The notes beneath the pieces are model-generated. The model made no database searches and was not told the origin of the DNA. It saw only the letters and a list, made by a program, of their open reading frames with translations. From Planctomycetaceae bacterium (GTDB lineage Bacteria > Planctomycetota > Planctomycetia > Planctomycetales > Planctomycetaceae), in assembly GCA_020426085.1 (NCBI GenBank), contig JAGQQP010000141.1, positions 1 to 8,784 on the forward strand: 8,784 nt of DNA, in the 5' to 3' direction. Below, piece by piece: positions 1 through 7,232 of this stretch. The position numbers and the translations under genes were made by a program. Within the stretch, counting starts at the first letter, position 1; the number at the start of each line of letters is the position of its first letter.

Positions 1-527
<527 letters not shown>

Positions 528-586
528 TCAAACGTTCCTTTACCACATTCCCATCCTGATTTTTCCTGATTGAGGGCCACATCCAG

Positions 587-1996
587 ATGACTGACACGGA
601 AACTCTGCCTGCAGTAAGTACAGAAGCCGCGCTCAAAACCAGACTCTGCCTGATGATGTTTCTGCAGTATTTTGTGCAGGGATGCTACCTGCCCATCATC
701 ACTCTGTATCTGATTCAGGCTCTGGGCTTCTCTGCCTGGCAGATTGGAGTGTTTGGAGCAGCGCTGGCCGTCGGTCCGTTGCTGGCCCCCTTCCTGTTTG
801 GGCAGATCGTCGATCGCCACTACGCGACCGAACGTGTGCTGGCGTTCTGCCACTTGTCGGGCGGCATCATCATGCTGGCTCTGTTCGTACAACAGAGCTT
901 CTGGCCGGTCGTAATCCTGGGAGTGCTGTATTCCATTCTGTATGTCCCCACGATGATGTTGACGAATTCGTTGTCCTTCCAGCATCTGAAAGACAGCGAT
1001 AAAGAGTTCCCTCTGATCCGCCTGTGGGGCACGATCGGCTTTGTCGTTCCCGCCTGGATCGCTGAGGGCGTCTTTCTGGCGAATCTTGAAGGAGAGGCGC
1101 TCAACACGGGTCGGGGTGTTGTCCTCGCCATGGCAGGAGTGGTCGGCCTGTGTATGGCGGCCTACTGTCTGACTCTGCCTCACACTCCTCCCGTGAAAAG
1201 TGACAAGAAAGATCTGGCACCGGGGAAAGTGCTGAAAATGCTCAAGTACCGCCATTTTCTGGTCCTGGTAACCGTCGCTTTTATCATATCAATCGTGCAT
1301 AAGTTTTACTTTCAATGGAACAGTCCGTTTCTGAGTGCAGTCCTGAAGCAGGCGGACGTCACCGGTGCCTGGGAACAACGCATCAGTTCCATCGGTCAGG
1401 TATTCGAAGTTCTGGTGATGGCGGTCCTCGGCTTCGGGATTAAAAAATATGGGTTCAAAACGGTCATGCTGGTCGGCCTGCTTTCCTACCTGGTTCGCAG
1501 TCTCATCTTTGCCTATGCATCCACAATTGGAACCGTTGCCATCGTGAAAGGCTTCACGGTCGCCATCGCCCTCACCTGCGTGGGACAGGCGATGCACGGA
1601 CTCTGCTTCGGCTGCTTTCTGGCCGCCGCTTATATCTATGTCGATAAAGTCGCGCCCCTGGATGTTCGCGGCAGCATGCAGACGTTTTTCGGAACGTTCG
1701 TATTCGGACTCGGGATGTTCGCCGGAGGATTCATCAGCGGATCGATCGGCGACTATTTCACTTCGACAGGAAAAGACACGCTGGTGCGCACCGCGTGGAA
1801 TATCCCCTCGCAGACGGGCATTATCGAATTTACTCAGAAAAACCTGTCCGGTGAAACAGCACAGATGCTGCGGGACTGGCCTGGCATCTGGCTCAGTAGT
1901 GCGGCGATTGCCTTGTTCGCCACGCTCATGTTCTGGGTCCTGTTTCCCAAAACCGATACATCTCAACGGATGGCACATACAGAAGACCTGGGTTAA
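587..1996 (+). CDS. MFS permease, nucleoside:H+ symporter family
   Basis: A 469-residue inner-membrane transporter with about 12 hydrophobic segments. The N-terminal part (residues 17-45, KTRLCLMMFLQYFVQGCYLP) and the block RLWGTIGF (145-152) match the NupG/XapB-type nucleoside:H+ symporters. The strongest hallmark is around residues 333-385: GQAMHGLCFGCFLAAAYIYV, then DKVAP, then an R-containing GSMQ turn and a glycine-rich helix. The loop between the last two helices (about 391-430) is long and hydrophilic. ATG 587 is preceded by GAGGG (572-576), an acceptable ribosome site with 10 bases of spacing. Planctomycete members are often annotated as nucleoside or xanthosine permeases, but the substrate here is not shown by sequence and could be a sugar released by the upstream DUF1080 protein. 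The gene is translationally coupled to a small membrane protein downstream. Confidence 0.93.
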   Translation: MTDTETLPAVSTEAALKTRLCLMMFLQYFVQGCYLPIITLYLIQALGFSAWQIGVFGAALAVGPLLAPFLFGQIVDRHYATERVLAFCHLSGGIIMLALFVQQSFWPVVILGVLYSILYVPTMMLTNSLSFQHLKDSDKEFPLIRLWGTIGFVVPAWIAEGVFLANLEGEALNTGRGVVLAMAGVVGLCMAAYCLTLPHTPPVKSDKKDLAPGKVLKMLKYRHFLVLVTVAFIISIVHKFYFQWNSPFLSAVLKQADVTGAWEQRISSIGQVFEVLVMAVLGFGIKKYGFKTVMLVGLLSYLVRSLIFAYASTIGTVAIVKGFTVAIALTCVGQAMHGLCFGCFLAAAYIYVDKVAPLDVRGSMQTFFGTFVFGLGMFAGGFISGSIGDYFTSTGKDTLVRTAWNIPSQTGIIEFTQKNLSGETAQMLRDWPGIWLSSAAIALFATLMFWVLFPKTDTSQRMAHTEDLG

Positions 1997-2232
1997 TGCC
2001 TTTTCATATCGCAGAACATCAACTGATTGGTGGAATCCTTCTGATCATTTCCCTGGTCGGTTTGATCAAGGCACAATGGTTTGTTGCTAACACTCGCAAA
2101 GGACAAAGGCTCACAATCTCGTTCGGGCCGAAGTATGCACTCTGGATTTTTCGGCTGATCTTCATCACAGGGATTCTCTTTGGGGCAACACTGGTAACAG
2201 GATCAATCCAACCCATACAGTGGGATAGTTGA
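1996..2232 (+). CDS. Small two-helix membrane protein, unknown function
   Basis: A 78-residue protein starting at an ATG whose A is the last base of the permease stop (TAATG, one shared base), which indicates translational coupling. No strong Shine-Dalgarno sequence is seen. Two hydrophobic segments are visible, about residues 9-24 (LIGGILLIISLVGLIK) and 48-68 (ALWIFRLIFITGILFGATLV), joined by a basic loop (TRKGQR). I do not recognise a family. The coupling suggests it is made in step with the transporter, possibly as an accessory or stabilising subunit, but this is inference. It is unlikely to be a chance frame because it is intact, starts exactly at the coupled codon, and has a clean two-helix profile. 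Confidence 0.7.
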   Translation: MPFHIAEHQLIGGILLIISLVGLIKAQWFVANTRKGQRLTISFGPKYALWIFRLIFITGILFGATLVTGSIQPIQWDS

Positions 2233-2478
2233 ATCCGGCCTCTGAAACCTGCCAGATTGGCACCGCCCTGAACCGCAATTGTGACGATATCCACATGCCA
2301 GATTGACATCCGAGACCATTTCCATACCATCTTCGAAGTCACCAGTCACGACGTAATCCATTACGCAACAGTCACATACAACTCCTTCAAGTGAAAAAGG
2401 CTCTCTACCACAAAATGGTATGCCCTTTGCTTATTACTGGATACAGCTGAATTTCACTGACGTTTAAGGATAGAGAAA
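2233..2478. other. Intergenic region upstream of the Hsp20 pair
   Basis: 246 bases without a convincing gene. It contains several short inverted and direct repeats: TGCCA-GAT-TGGCA at 2250-2262 with a near copy at 2296-2308, CGTAAT-CC-ATTACG at 2352-2365, and TACCA-CAAAA-TGGTA at 2406-2420. The Hsp20 promoter must lie here, but I see no clear sigma-70 or sigma-32 boxes and no CIRCE element. A good ribosome site, AAGGA at 2466-2470, sits 8 bases before ATG 2479. Confidence 0.6.
2343..2375. promoter_or_regulatory. Candidate operator: inverted repeat framed by direct repeats
   Basis: A 6-bp-arm inverted repeat, CGTAATCCATTACG (2352-2365), is bracketed at near-equal distance by two copies of CAGTCAC (2343-2349 and 2369-2375). 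It lies 104-136 bases ahead of the first Hsp20 start codon. The nested symmetry resembles a regulator site. However, arms this short can arise by chance, and no known operator is recognised. Confidence 0.25.
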
Positions 2479-2934
2479 ATGCCGATATTTCGCTGGGATC
2501 AGTCATGGAATCCATTACGGGATCTGGAGCGTGAAGTCGACCGTTTGATTCAAGGGGTTGAGTTCACAGTTCAGGGAATTCGTATGCCCCGCCAGTACCC
2601 TGCCGTCAATATATTTGAACTGGAACATGAGTTTCTGATCACAGCCGAGTTGCCAGGAATGCAGGTCCAGGATCTGGAACTGACTATCGCCAACGGCGTA
2701 CTGACTTTAAAAGGGCATCGCGATTCACCAGTAGTGGATAACCGAGATATCCCCGAAGAGCGATTCCGCCGCAGAGAGCGTACCTTTGGTGAATGGCAGA
2801 GATCGATCAGTATCCCGGATCGGATCTCGGACGAGCAACTCTCCGCTGAATTTAATGACGGCGTACTGAAGATTCATCTTCCCAAACTGGAAGAAGAGCT
2901 TCCCCGTCAGATTCCGGTGAGTTCAGGAGAATAG
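2479..2934 (+). CDS. Small heat-shock protein, Hsp20/alpha-crystallin family (copy 1)
   Basis: A 151-residue ATP-independent holdase chaperone that binds unfolding proteins in the cytoplasm. The N-terminal arm (1-40, with WDQSWNPLRDLEREVDRL) matches the usual start of bacterial Hsp20 proteins. The alpha-crystallin domain spans about 40-137, with the strand pair AELPGMQVQDLEL and the hallmark AEFNDGVLKIHLPK (123-136), an A-x-x-x-n-G-V-L variant. The C-terminal I-P-V (145-147) is the I-x-I/V anchor used in oligomer assembly. Length is typical. The ribosome site AAGGA lies 8 bases before the ATG. A second, shorter Hsp20 gene begins 9 bases after the stop, so the two are surely co-transcribed and may form mixed oligomers. 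Confidence 0.96.
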   Translation: MPIFRWDQSWNPLRDLEREVDRLIQGVEFTVQGIRMPRQYPAVNIFELEHEFLITAELPGMQVQDLELTIANGVLTLKGHRDSPVVDNRDIPEERFRRRERTFGEWQRSISIPDRISDEQLSAEFNDGVLKIHLPKLEEELPRQIPVSSGE

Positions 2935-2943
2935 GACAAAGCA

Positions 2944-3327
2944 ATGAGCCGACAACACAACGAAGATGAACCAAGGGAACTTTCCTCCCCGGAGCAGTTT
3001 GTTTTCACACCTCCAATTGATATCTATGAAACCGACGAAGGTCTTGTGCTTTACGCTGATCTCCCCGGAGTTTCGGTCGGCTCGCTGGAACTGCAGGTCC
3101 AGGATAATAAGCTGACCCTGCTGGGCAGAGTCGAACCACAAATTCCGGAGGGGGCACGCCCCTTACACAAGGAATACGAAGTCGGCAATTATCTGCGTTC
3201 GTTCATCCTGAGCGGCGAAATTGTACACAGCGAAATTGAAGCCAAGCTGGCAAATGGGGTCCTGCGGATTTTTCTTCCCAAAGCTCCCAAAGCAGAACCA
3301 CGCCGAATCCAGGTGAATACGGGCTGA
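2944..3327 (+). CDS. Small heat-shock protein, Hsp20/alpha-crystallin family (copy 2)
   Basis: A 127-residue second Hsp20. The N-terminal arm is short and very polar (residues 1-20, rich in D, E, Q and R), unlike copy 1. The alpha-crystallin domain spans about 22-113, with [18 protein letters not shown] and the hallmark [14 protein letters not shown] (100-113). The C-terminal I-Q-V (122-124) is the I-x-V anchor. It follows copy 1 by 9 bases, with AGGAGA at 2925-2930 and AGGA at 2933-2936 ahead of the ATG. The short arm predicts a different oligomer size or client preference from copy 1, a division of labour known for paired bacterial Hsp20 proteins. That role is inferred for this pair. Confidence 0.95.
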   Translation: MSRQHNEDEPRELSSPEQFVFTPPIDIYETDEGLVLYADLPGVSVGSLELQVQDNKLTLLGRVEPQIPEGARPLHKEYEVGNYLRSFILSGEIVHSEIEAKLANGVLRIFLPKAPKAEPRRIQVNTG

Positions 3328-3342
3328 GTTGAAACTCTCAGC
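3323..3342. terminator. Hairpin between converging genes, possible bidirectional terminator
   Basis: GCTGAG (3323-3328) and CTCAGC (3337-3342) form a perfect 6-bp stem with an 8-base loop. It spans the stop codon of Hsp20 copy 2 and lies in the 27-base space before the stop of the converging TPR gene. Neither strand has a following U-run, so it is not a classical intrinsic terminator. Its position at a convergent junction is the main support. Confidence 0.4.
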
Positions 3343-3354
3343 AACATTCGAAGT

Positions 3355-4479
3355 TTACTTTCTCCCCGCCTGCCTCTTCTGCACACTCTCACTCTGTAGC
3401 GAAGAGGGGCGTAAATCTTCTTCCTTAATCAATCTCTGATTGAGTTGCTGTAGTTCCAGCGCTTCCTCACGTTTGCCCGCTAAACCAGCGGCGCGCGCCA
3501 AAGCAGAAATATAGCGTCTGTCAGTCTGCTGATTCGCATACAGAGGCTTTAACAGTTGGTAAGCCTGCTCACCTTTCCTCTGATAAATCAGGAGGTCGGC
3601 TTTCAGCAGCAGAGACTCCAGATCCTCCGGATCAGTACTCAATGCCTGATCAATATACGAAATCGACTTCTCGATGTTCCCCTGATTTCGATTGATGATT
3701 GCCAGATACCGCAGCGCCGTCGTCGACTCGGGCTTTTCGGCAAGACACCATTTCGCTTCCCGCGTCGCCGTTTCCAGATCCCCTGAATACAACGCTGCAT
3801 ACGCCAGGTTTAAATGAGCGTCATACAAACCGGGTTCCTGATACAGAGCCTGTTTCAAAGGTCCCGTCATTTCTAGCGTGCGTCCTGCCTGTTTTAAAAT
3901 TTCAGCGACCAGCAGATAGTCGTCTGCCGCTTCTCCCCCCAGTTCGATATTCCGTCTGGCATATCTCAGCGCCCGGTTGGATCTCCCCTGCTGGAACAGC
4001 AGTTCCGCCATACTTTTCTGATAGCGACGTTCCTCAGGAAACTCACGCACGAGAATAAATAACGCTGATGTCGCGCGATCATCGAGCCCCTGCTCCTGTG
4101 CAATCTTCGCAATGGCTTCGACCGCTTCGTAATAGCGGGGATGCCGTTCCGTGACATGCGAAAAATTTTCCAGAGCCTGGAAGGGAGCGCGATTCTGAAT
4201 CAGTTCTCCCAGCTGGAAATGGGCAAATTCATCTTCGGGATGTTTCTGCAGATACGCGATCAGTTCTTTACGCTTTGGCTTTTCAGATTTTTGTACAGAC
4301 GCTTCTGAAGCCGTCGGCTGGCTGGTACTGGAATCCCCTGATTCGGATTCAAACAGCAGAAAGAGAAACAACGCAAGACACCCGCCAGCCAGGATCAGGA
4401 AACCGCTGGAGAAAAAAGGATTTCTTTTCTGCTTAACGTAAGGACTCGTCAGTTTTTCAGATTCTGTCAGGCGATTCAT
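3355..4479 (-). CDS. Membrane-anchored TPR-repeat protein
   Basis: A 374-residue protein. I place the start at ATG 4479, 2 bases after the stop of the upstream propeller gene (TGA-CT-ATG). The frame extends further upstream to an ATG at 4590, but that start would give 37 extra residues lying wholly inside the previous gene and ahead of the membrane anchor. Residues 1-21 are polar and end in the basic stretch KQKRN. Residues 22-43 form one transmembrane helix. Residues 46-72 are a Ser/Glu/Lys-rich linker. Residues 83-350 carry about eight tandem 34-residue TPR-like units, clearest at 219-284 (AHLNLAYAALYSGDLETA, then ALRYLAIINRNQGNIEKS). The charge pattern predicts N-in topology, with the TPR scaffold outside the cytoplasm, on the same side as the exported CRTAC1-like protein. 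It is probably a protein-protein interaction scaffold; partners are unknown. Confidence 0.9.
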   Translation of the reverse strand: MNRLTESEKLTSPYVKQKRNPFFSSGFLILAGGCLALFLFLLFESESGDSSTSQPTASEASVQKSEKPKRKELIAYLQKHPEDEFAHFQLGELIQNRAPFQALENFSHVTERHPRYYEAVEAIAKIAQEQGLDDRATSALFILVREFPEERRYQKSMAELLFQQGRSNRALRYARRNIELGGEAADDYLLVAEILKQAGRTLEMTGPLKQALYQEPGLYDAHLNLAYAALYSGDLETATREAKWCLAEKPESTTALRYLAIINRNQGNIEKSISYIDQALSTDPEDLESLLLKADLLIYQRKGEQAYQLLKPLYANQQTDRRYISALARAAGLAGKREEALELQQLNQRLIKEEDLRPSSLQSESVQKRQAGRK

Positions 4480-4481
4480 AG

Positions 4482-6242
4482 TCAGGGCTGGGTTTGAGAC
4501 TGGTCTGGTAAAACGCTGGTTCCCTCTATCAATGTATAACGGCCCCCCGGCTGTAATCCAGACCAGTTTTCTGTTTTCCCGCCCGGCCATCTGACTTTGA
4601 CGGTCACTTCTGAACGGCAGTCACCCAGCCCACAGGTAATCCAGGCTTCATCCGCGGAAAGATAACTGCTGCTCCCTTTTCTCAACCGGATTAGTTTTCG
4701 TGAATCACTCACCACTTCCACGACGGCTCCAATCGCACTCCGATTGGAAGTGGTTCCCACTAACTGCAGTGCCACGCTTTTATGAATCTGTTCTGAGCGA
4801 TTTTCCAGCAGGACCAGTCGCTCATTCAAATGGGAGACGGCAAGATCGACCAGTCCATCCTGGTTAAAATCAGCCACGGCACAACCTCGGCCCACCTGTT
4901 TCGTTTTGAAGAATTCTCCGGACTGCTCGGAAATATCCATAAACCGCGTACCAGCCTGATTGAGAAACAACTGCGGCTCCTGCTCGTAAGGCTCACTTTT
5001 CCCCAACTGGGACAACCGGTCGTGCACGTGCCCGTTCGTTACAAACAGATCTTCCCAGCCATCATTATTTACATCGAGAAACGAAGTACCAAATCCCAGA
5101 CGCGCATGACTGGGCGCAGCCAGCCCGGTCTCATCGGTCACATCCAGAAAAAACAGTCCCCCTTCATTCCGATATAGCGTATTGGTTTCACCAAAATAAT
5201 TAGTGACAAACAGATCTACTTCACCATCGCCATTATAATCGGCTCCCGCCAGCCCCATCCCTGCTTCCCGGTCGCCACTCCGATTGAATGCCAGACCGGC
5301 GACCAGCGCCTGATCGGTAAACACACCCTGGCCGTTATTGATCCAAAGCTGATTCGCGACCGAATCGTTGGCAATGTACAGATCGATGTCTCCATCCTGA
5401 TCATAGTCAGCTGCGAAGACCCCCAGCCCCTGACGCGCCGGCTCACTATGCAGGCCTGCTTTCTGGGACACATCCAGAAACGAGCCATTCCCCAGATTGA
5501 GATACACCACATCATACTGGCCCGGAACATAGCGCGGATGACAGATGAAATAAACGCGTGCCCCGTCAACCCGGCGACTGCAGATCGGATAGTGTTCCCG
5601 ATCGATCTCCAGGTAATTCACCACATACAGATCCAGCAATCCATCCCCATTTATGTCGGCCCAGGTACAACTGGCCCCGTACCCCGGATCATCGACGTGC
5701 GCCAAAGAAGAAACCTGTGAAAAGGTTCCGTCCCCCTGATTACAGTACAACAGATTTCGTCCGAAGGCGCTCACATACAAATCATCGAAGCCGTCATGAT
5801 TATAATCGCCCACCGCGATTCCCATCGAGTAGTTCATCACCGTCAATCCCGAGACGGCGGTCACATCCTGAAACTGACCGTTCCTGCGATTCCAGTAAAG
5901 TCGATTGGAGAGCGCCACGTCGATGGGATGACTCTGCTTACGTTTAACAGTACTCCACTCTTCCCCCTGTGCACAGAACAGATCAGGGAAACCATCGCGA
6001 TCAAAATCAACCCAGCCCACGCCGGACCCCATCATCAGATGCAGATGTCGTTTTACCGTCACGGGAGAACGATGCTGAAAGTTTATCTGCGCCGCATTGG
6101 TCACATCCTCAAAGGAGATTGCCGACGGCTTCTCTTCTGCGCAGAGGGAGCAATTCTGCGAGAAAAGCAGGAGCACGTACAAACCGCATAATGCAGCCAG
6201 ACAGACCGATCTGATACTTCGATTAAAAAGGAAACTGGTCAT
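4482..6242 (-). CDS. Secreted CRTAC1-like protein: VCBS/FG-GAP propeller with ASPIC/UnbV domain
   Basis: A 586-residue exported protein. ATG 6242 is chosen because GAGG (6252-6255) lies 9 bases ahead and the product begins directly with a signal peptide (residues 1-36, ending LCAEE). A start at 6290 would add 16 residues and a longer overlap. Seven calcium-binding DxDxDG-type loops are visible at about residues 79-87, 146-154, 196-204, 279-287, 335-343, 390-398 and 458-466 (such as DFDRDGFPD and DYNGDGEVD), consistent with a seven-bladed beta-propeller. A cysteine pair in the third-fourth blade insertion (YPIC and FICHPRY) is typical of the family. Residues 501-572 form the ASPIC/UnbV domain (RSAIGAVVEV, RKGSSSYLS, VRWPGG). 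Members are thought to act in adhesion or extracellular binding; no enzymatic activity is shown. The start overlaps the end of the creatininase gene by 20 bases. Confidence 0.94.
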   Translation of the reverse strand: MTSFLFNRSIRSVCLAALCGLYVLLLFSQNCSLCAEEKPSAISFEDVTNAAQINFQHRSPVTVKRHLHLMMGSGVGWVDFDRDGFPDLFCAQGEEWSTVKRKQSHPIDVALSNRLYWNRRNGQFQDVTAVSGLTVMNYSMGIAVGDYNHDGFDDLYVSAFGRNLLYCNQGDGTFSQVSSLAHVDDPGYGASCTWADINGDGLLDLYVVNYLEIDREHYPICSRRVDGARVYFICHPRYVPGQYDVVYLNLGNGSFLDVSQKAGLHSEPARQGLGVFAADYDQDGDIDLYIANDSVANQLWINNGQGVFTDQALVAGLAFNRSGDREAGMGLAGADYNGDGEVDLFVTNYFGETNTLYRNEGGLFFLDVTDETGLAAPSHARLGFGTSFLDVNNDGWEDLFVTNGHVHDRLSQLGKSEPYEQEPQLFLNQAGTRFMDISEQSGEFFKTKQVGRGCAVADFNQDGLVDLAVSHLNERLVLLENRSEQIHKSVALQLVGTTSNRSAIGAVVEVVSDSRKLIRLRKGSSSYLSADEAWITCGLGDCRSEVTVKVRWPGGKTENWSGLQPGGRYTLIEGTSVLPDQSQTQP

Positions 6243-7026
6243 CCAGATTGGCCTCAGAGAGTTCGACGACAAATTGAGACAGGCGGTCAACCAGGATCTG
6301 CATCAGACGCTCCCCCTTCTCTGCAGTCGCCTTGTGCGGATTTCCGGAACCCGAATTCGTCGTGAGCAAATGCCAGGGGCGGGTAATGCTGACCCAGCCC
6401 TCATTGACTGCGGAGAAACGAGTAGCATTCGTCGCACCCTCATCCGCATGTAACGCGCCGGATTCAGGATCGCGGTTAACCAGATGGGGGAAATATGCCA
6501 GCGCCAGAGATGTTTCCATTTCTCCCGCATGGTCATCCGGATTTTCAAAAATCTCCGCTTTTACATCTGCCGATGTGCCTCGAAACCAGTCGGCCAGGAA
6601 GATCTGTACCGTCGTGGAACCGTGCAGTTCGCGCAACAGTGGTTTAAAGTCATTTCCGCCATGACTGTTGAGTATCAGCAGTTTATTGACCCCATGATTC
6701 GCCAGCGAATCGACGAGATCCATAATCATCTGCCCCAGTGTCGAGGGATTCACATTCATCGACAGCGGAAAGGCAGACTGATTGGTTTCCGTACCGTAAG
6801 GTATCGGCGGCAGCATCACAACTTTCGCCCCCCGCTGGTGGGCCGCTTCACAGACCCGCGAGCTGATGGCGTCGGCTTCGTAGGTATCGGTTCCATAAGG
6901 CAGATGCAGATTATGGGGCTCGGTTGCCCCCATCGGTAATATGGCGACCTGGTAAGGATTCTCTTTCACATAAGCATAATTGATCTCGGACAGAATCCAG
7001 GGACGGATTGCAGATTCAGCAGACAC
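6223..7026 (-). CDS. Creatininase-family metal-dependent amidohydrolase
   Basis: A 267-residue cytoplasmic protein of usual family length. The start is GTG at 7026-7024, set by GAGGAG (7035-7040) 8 bases ahead. The metal-site motif reads GATEPHNLHLPYGTD (residues 33-47), supplying E36, H38 and D47 as in the E-x-H...D pattern of creatininase. Residues 120-125 (NSHGGN) supply H122, and HAGEMETS (167-174 region) supplies the later acidic ligand or active-site residue. The family includes creatininase, FAPy deformylase (ArfB) and the mycofactocin peptidase MftE, so amide-bond hydrolysis is likely but the substrate is not. The usual EQHG is EPHN here. No creatine or mycofactocin genes are in the window. 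It is the first gene of the minus-strand unit with the CRTAC1-like and TPR genes. Confidence 0.9.
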   Translation of the reverse strand: MSAESAIRPWILSEINYAYVKENPYQVAILPMGATEPHNLHLPYGTDTYEADAISSRVCEAAHQRGAKVVMLPPIPYGTETNQSAFPLSMNVNPSTLGQMIMDLVDSLANHGVNKLLILNSHGGNDFKPLLRELHGSTTVQIFLADWFRGTSADVKAEIFENPDDHAGEMETSLALAYFPHLVNRDPESGALHADEGATNATRFSAVNEGWVSITRPWHLLTTNSGSGNPHKATAEKGERLMQILVDRLSQFVVELSEANLDDQFPF

Positions 7027-7034
7027 GCGGTTTT

Positions 7035-7040
7035 CTCCTC
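7035..7040 (-). promoter_or_regulatory. Ribosome binding site fixing a GTG start
   Basis: On the minus strand GAGGAG lies 8 bases before GTG 7026-7024, which makes this non-ATG start the best choice for the creatininase-family gene. Confidence 0.75.
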
Positions 7041-7163
7041 ACCTGTTGAGATTTGAATCGATCATTTTCAGAGCACAATCATCCTACCAGAATCTCGGTG
7101 CAAGCTCCTATTCTCTCACCTCCAGATATTATAAATATATACATTCTTGCCTCATGTTTCCCT

Positions 7164-7196
7164 GTATTCTAATGAACAGAAGCGGTATTCTGAATA
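7164..7196. promoter_or_regulatory. Repeat and palindrome ahead of the GYF_2/DUF1559 genes
   Basis: GTATTCT occurs at 7164-7170 and 7185-7191, exactly 21 bases (two helical turns) apart. The second copy is part of a perfect palindrome, TATTCTGAATA (7186-7196). It lies 37-69 bases before ATG 7233, in an AT-rich divergent intergenic region (7027-7232). On the minus strand TATAAT at 7128-7133 could be a -10 box for the creatininase unit, but no matching -35 is seen. This is a candidate regulator or promoter site, not a recognised one. Confidence 0.25.
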
Positions 7197-7232
7197 TGTG
7201 ACTATCTGGCAGGATCGCTTAAAGGAAGAATC

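Noticed and set aside
1289..1978. Second long minus-strand frame (229 codons) opposite the permease
   Set aside because: Same reasons: antisense to conserved helices, polar low-complexity product, no ribosome site noted.
2385..2430. Possible sigma-32-type promoter (CTTCAA) before the Hsp20 pair
   Set aside because: No CCCCAT-type -10 element lies at the right distance, and the one-box match is too common by chance.
4480..4590. Upstream start of the TPR gene at 4590
   Set aside because: It would put 37 residues inside the end of the CRTAC1-like gene and ahead of the membrane anchor. ATG 4479 sits 2 bases after the preceding stop and gives a normal N-terminus.
5448..6214. Several plus-strand frames of 80-130 codons within the propeller gene
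   Set aside because: They are antisense to seven regular calcium-loop repeats, with Arg/Pro/His-rich products and no family resemblance.
6243..6290. Upstream start of the CRTAC1-like gene at 6290
   Set aside because: It would add 16 residues before the signal peptide and lengthen the overlap to 68 bases; ATG 6242 has GAGG at 9 bases.
7027..7232. Small RNA or small gene in the divergent intergenic region
   Set aside because: No hairpin followed by a U-run, and the only plus-strand frame there (6980-7201) overlaps the creatininase gene and has no ribosome site or recognisable product.
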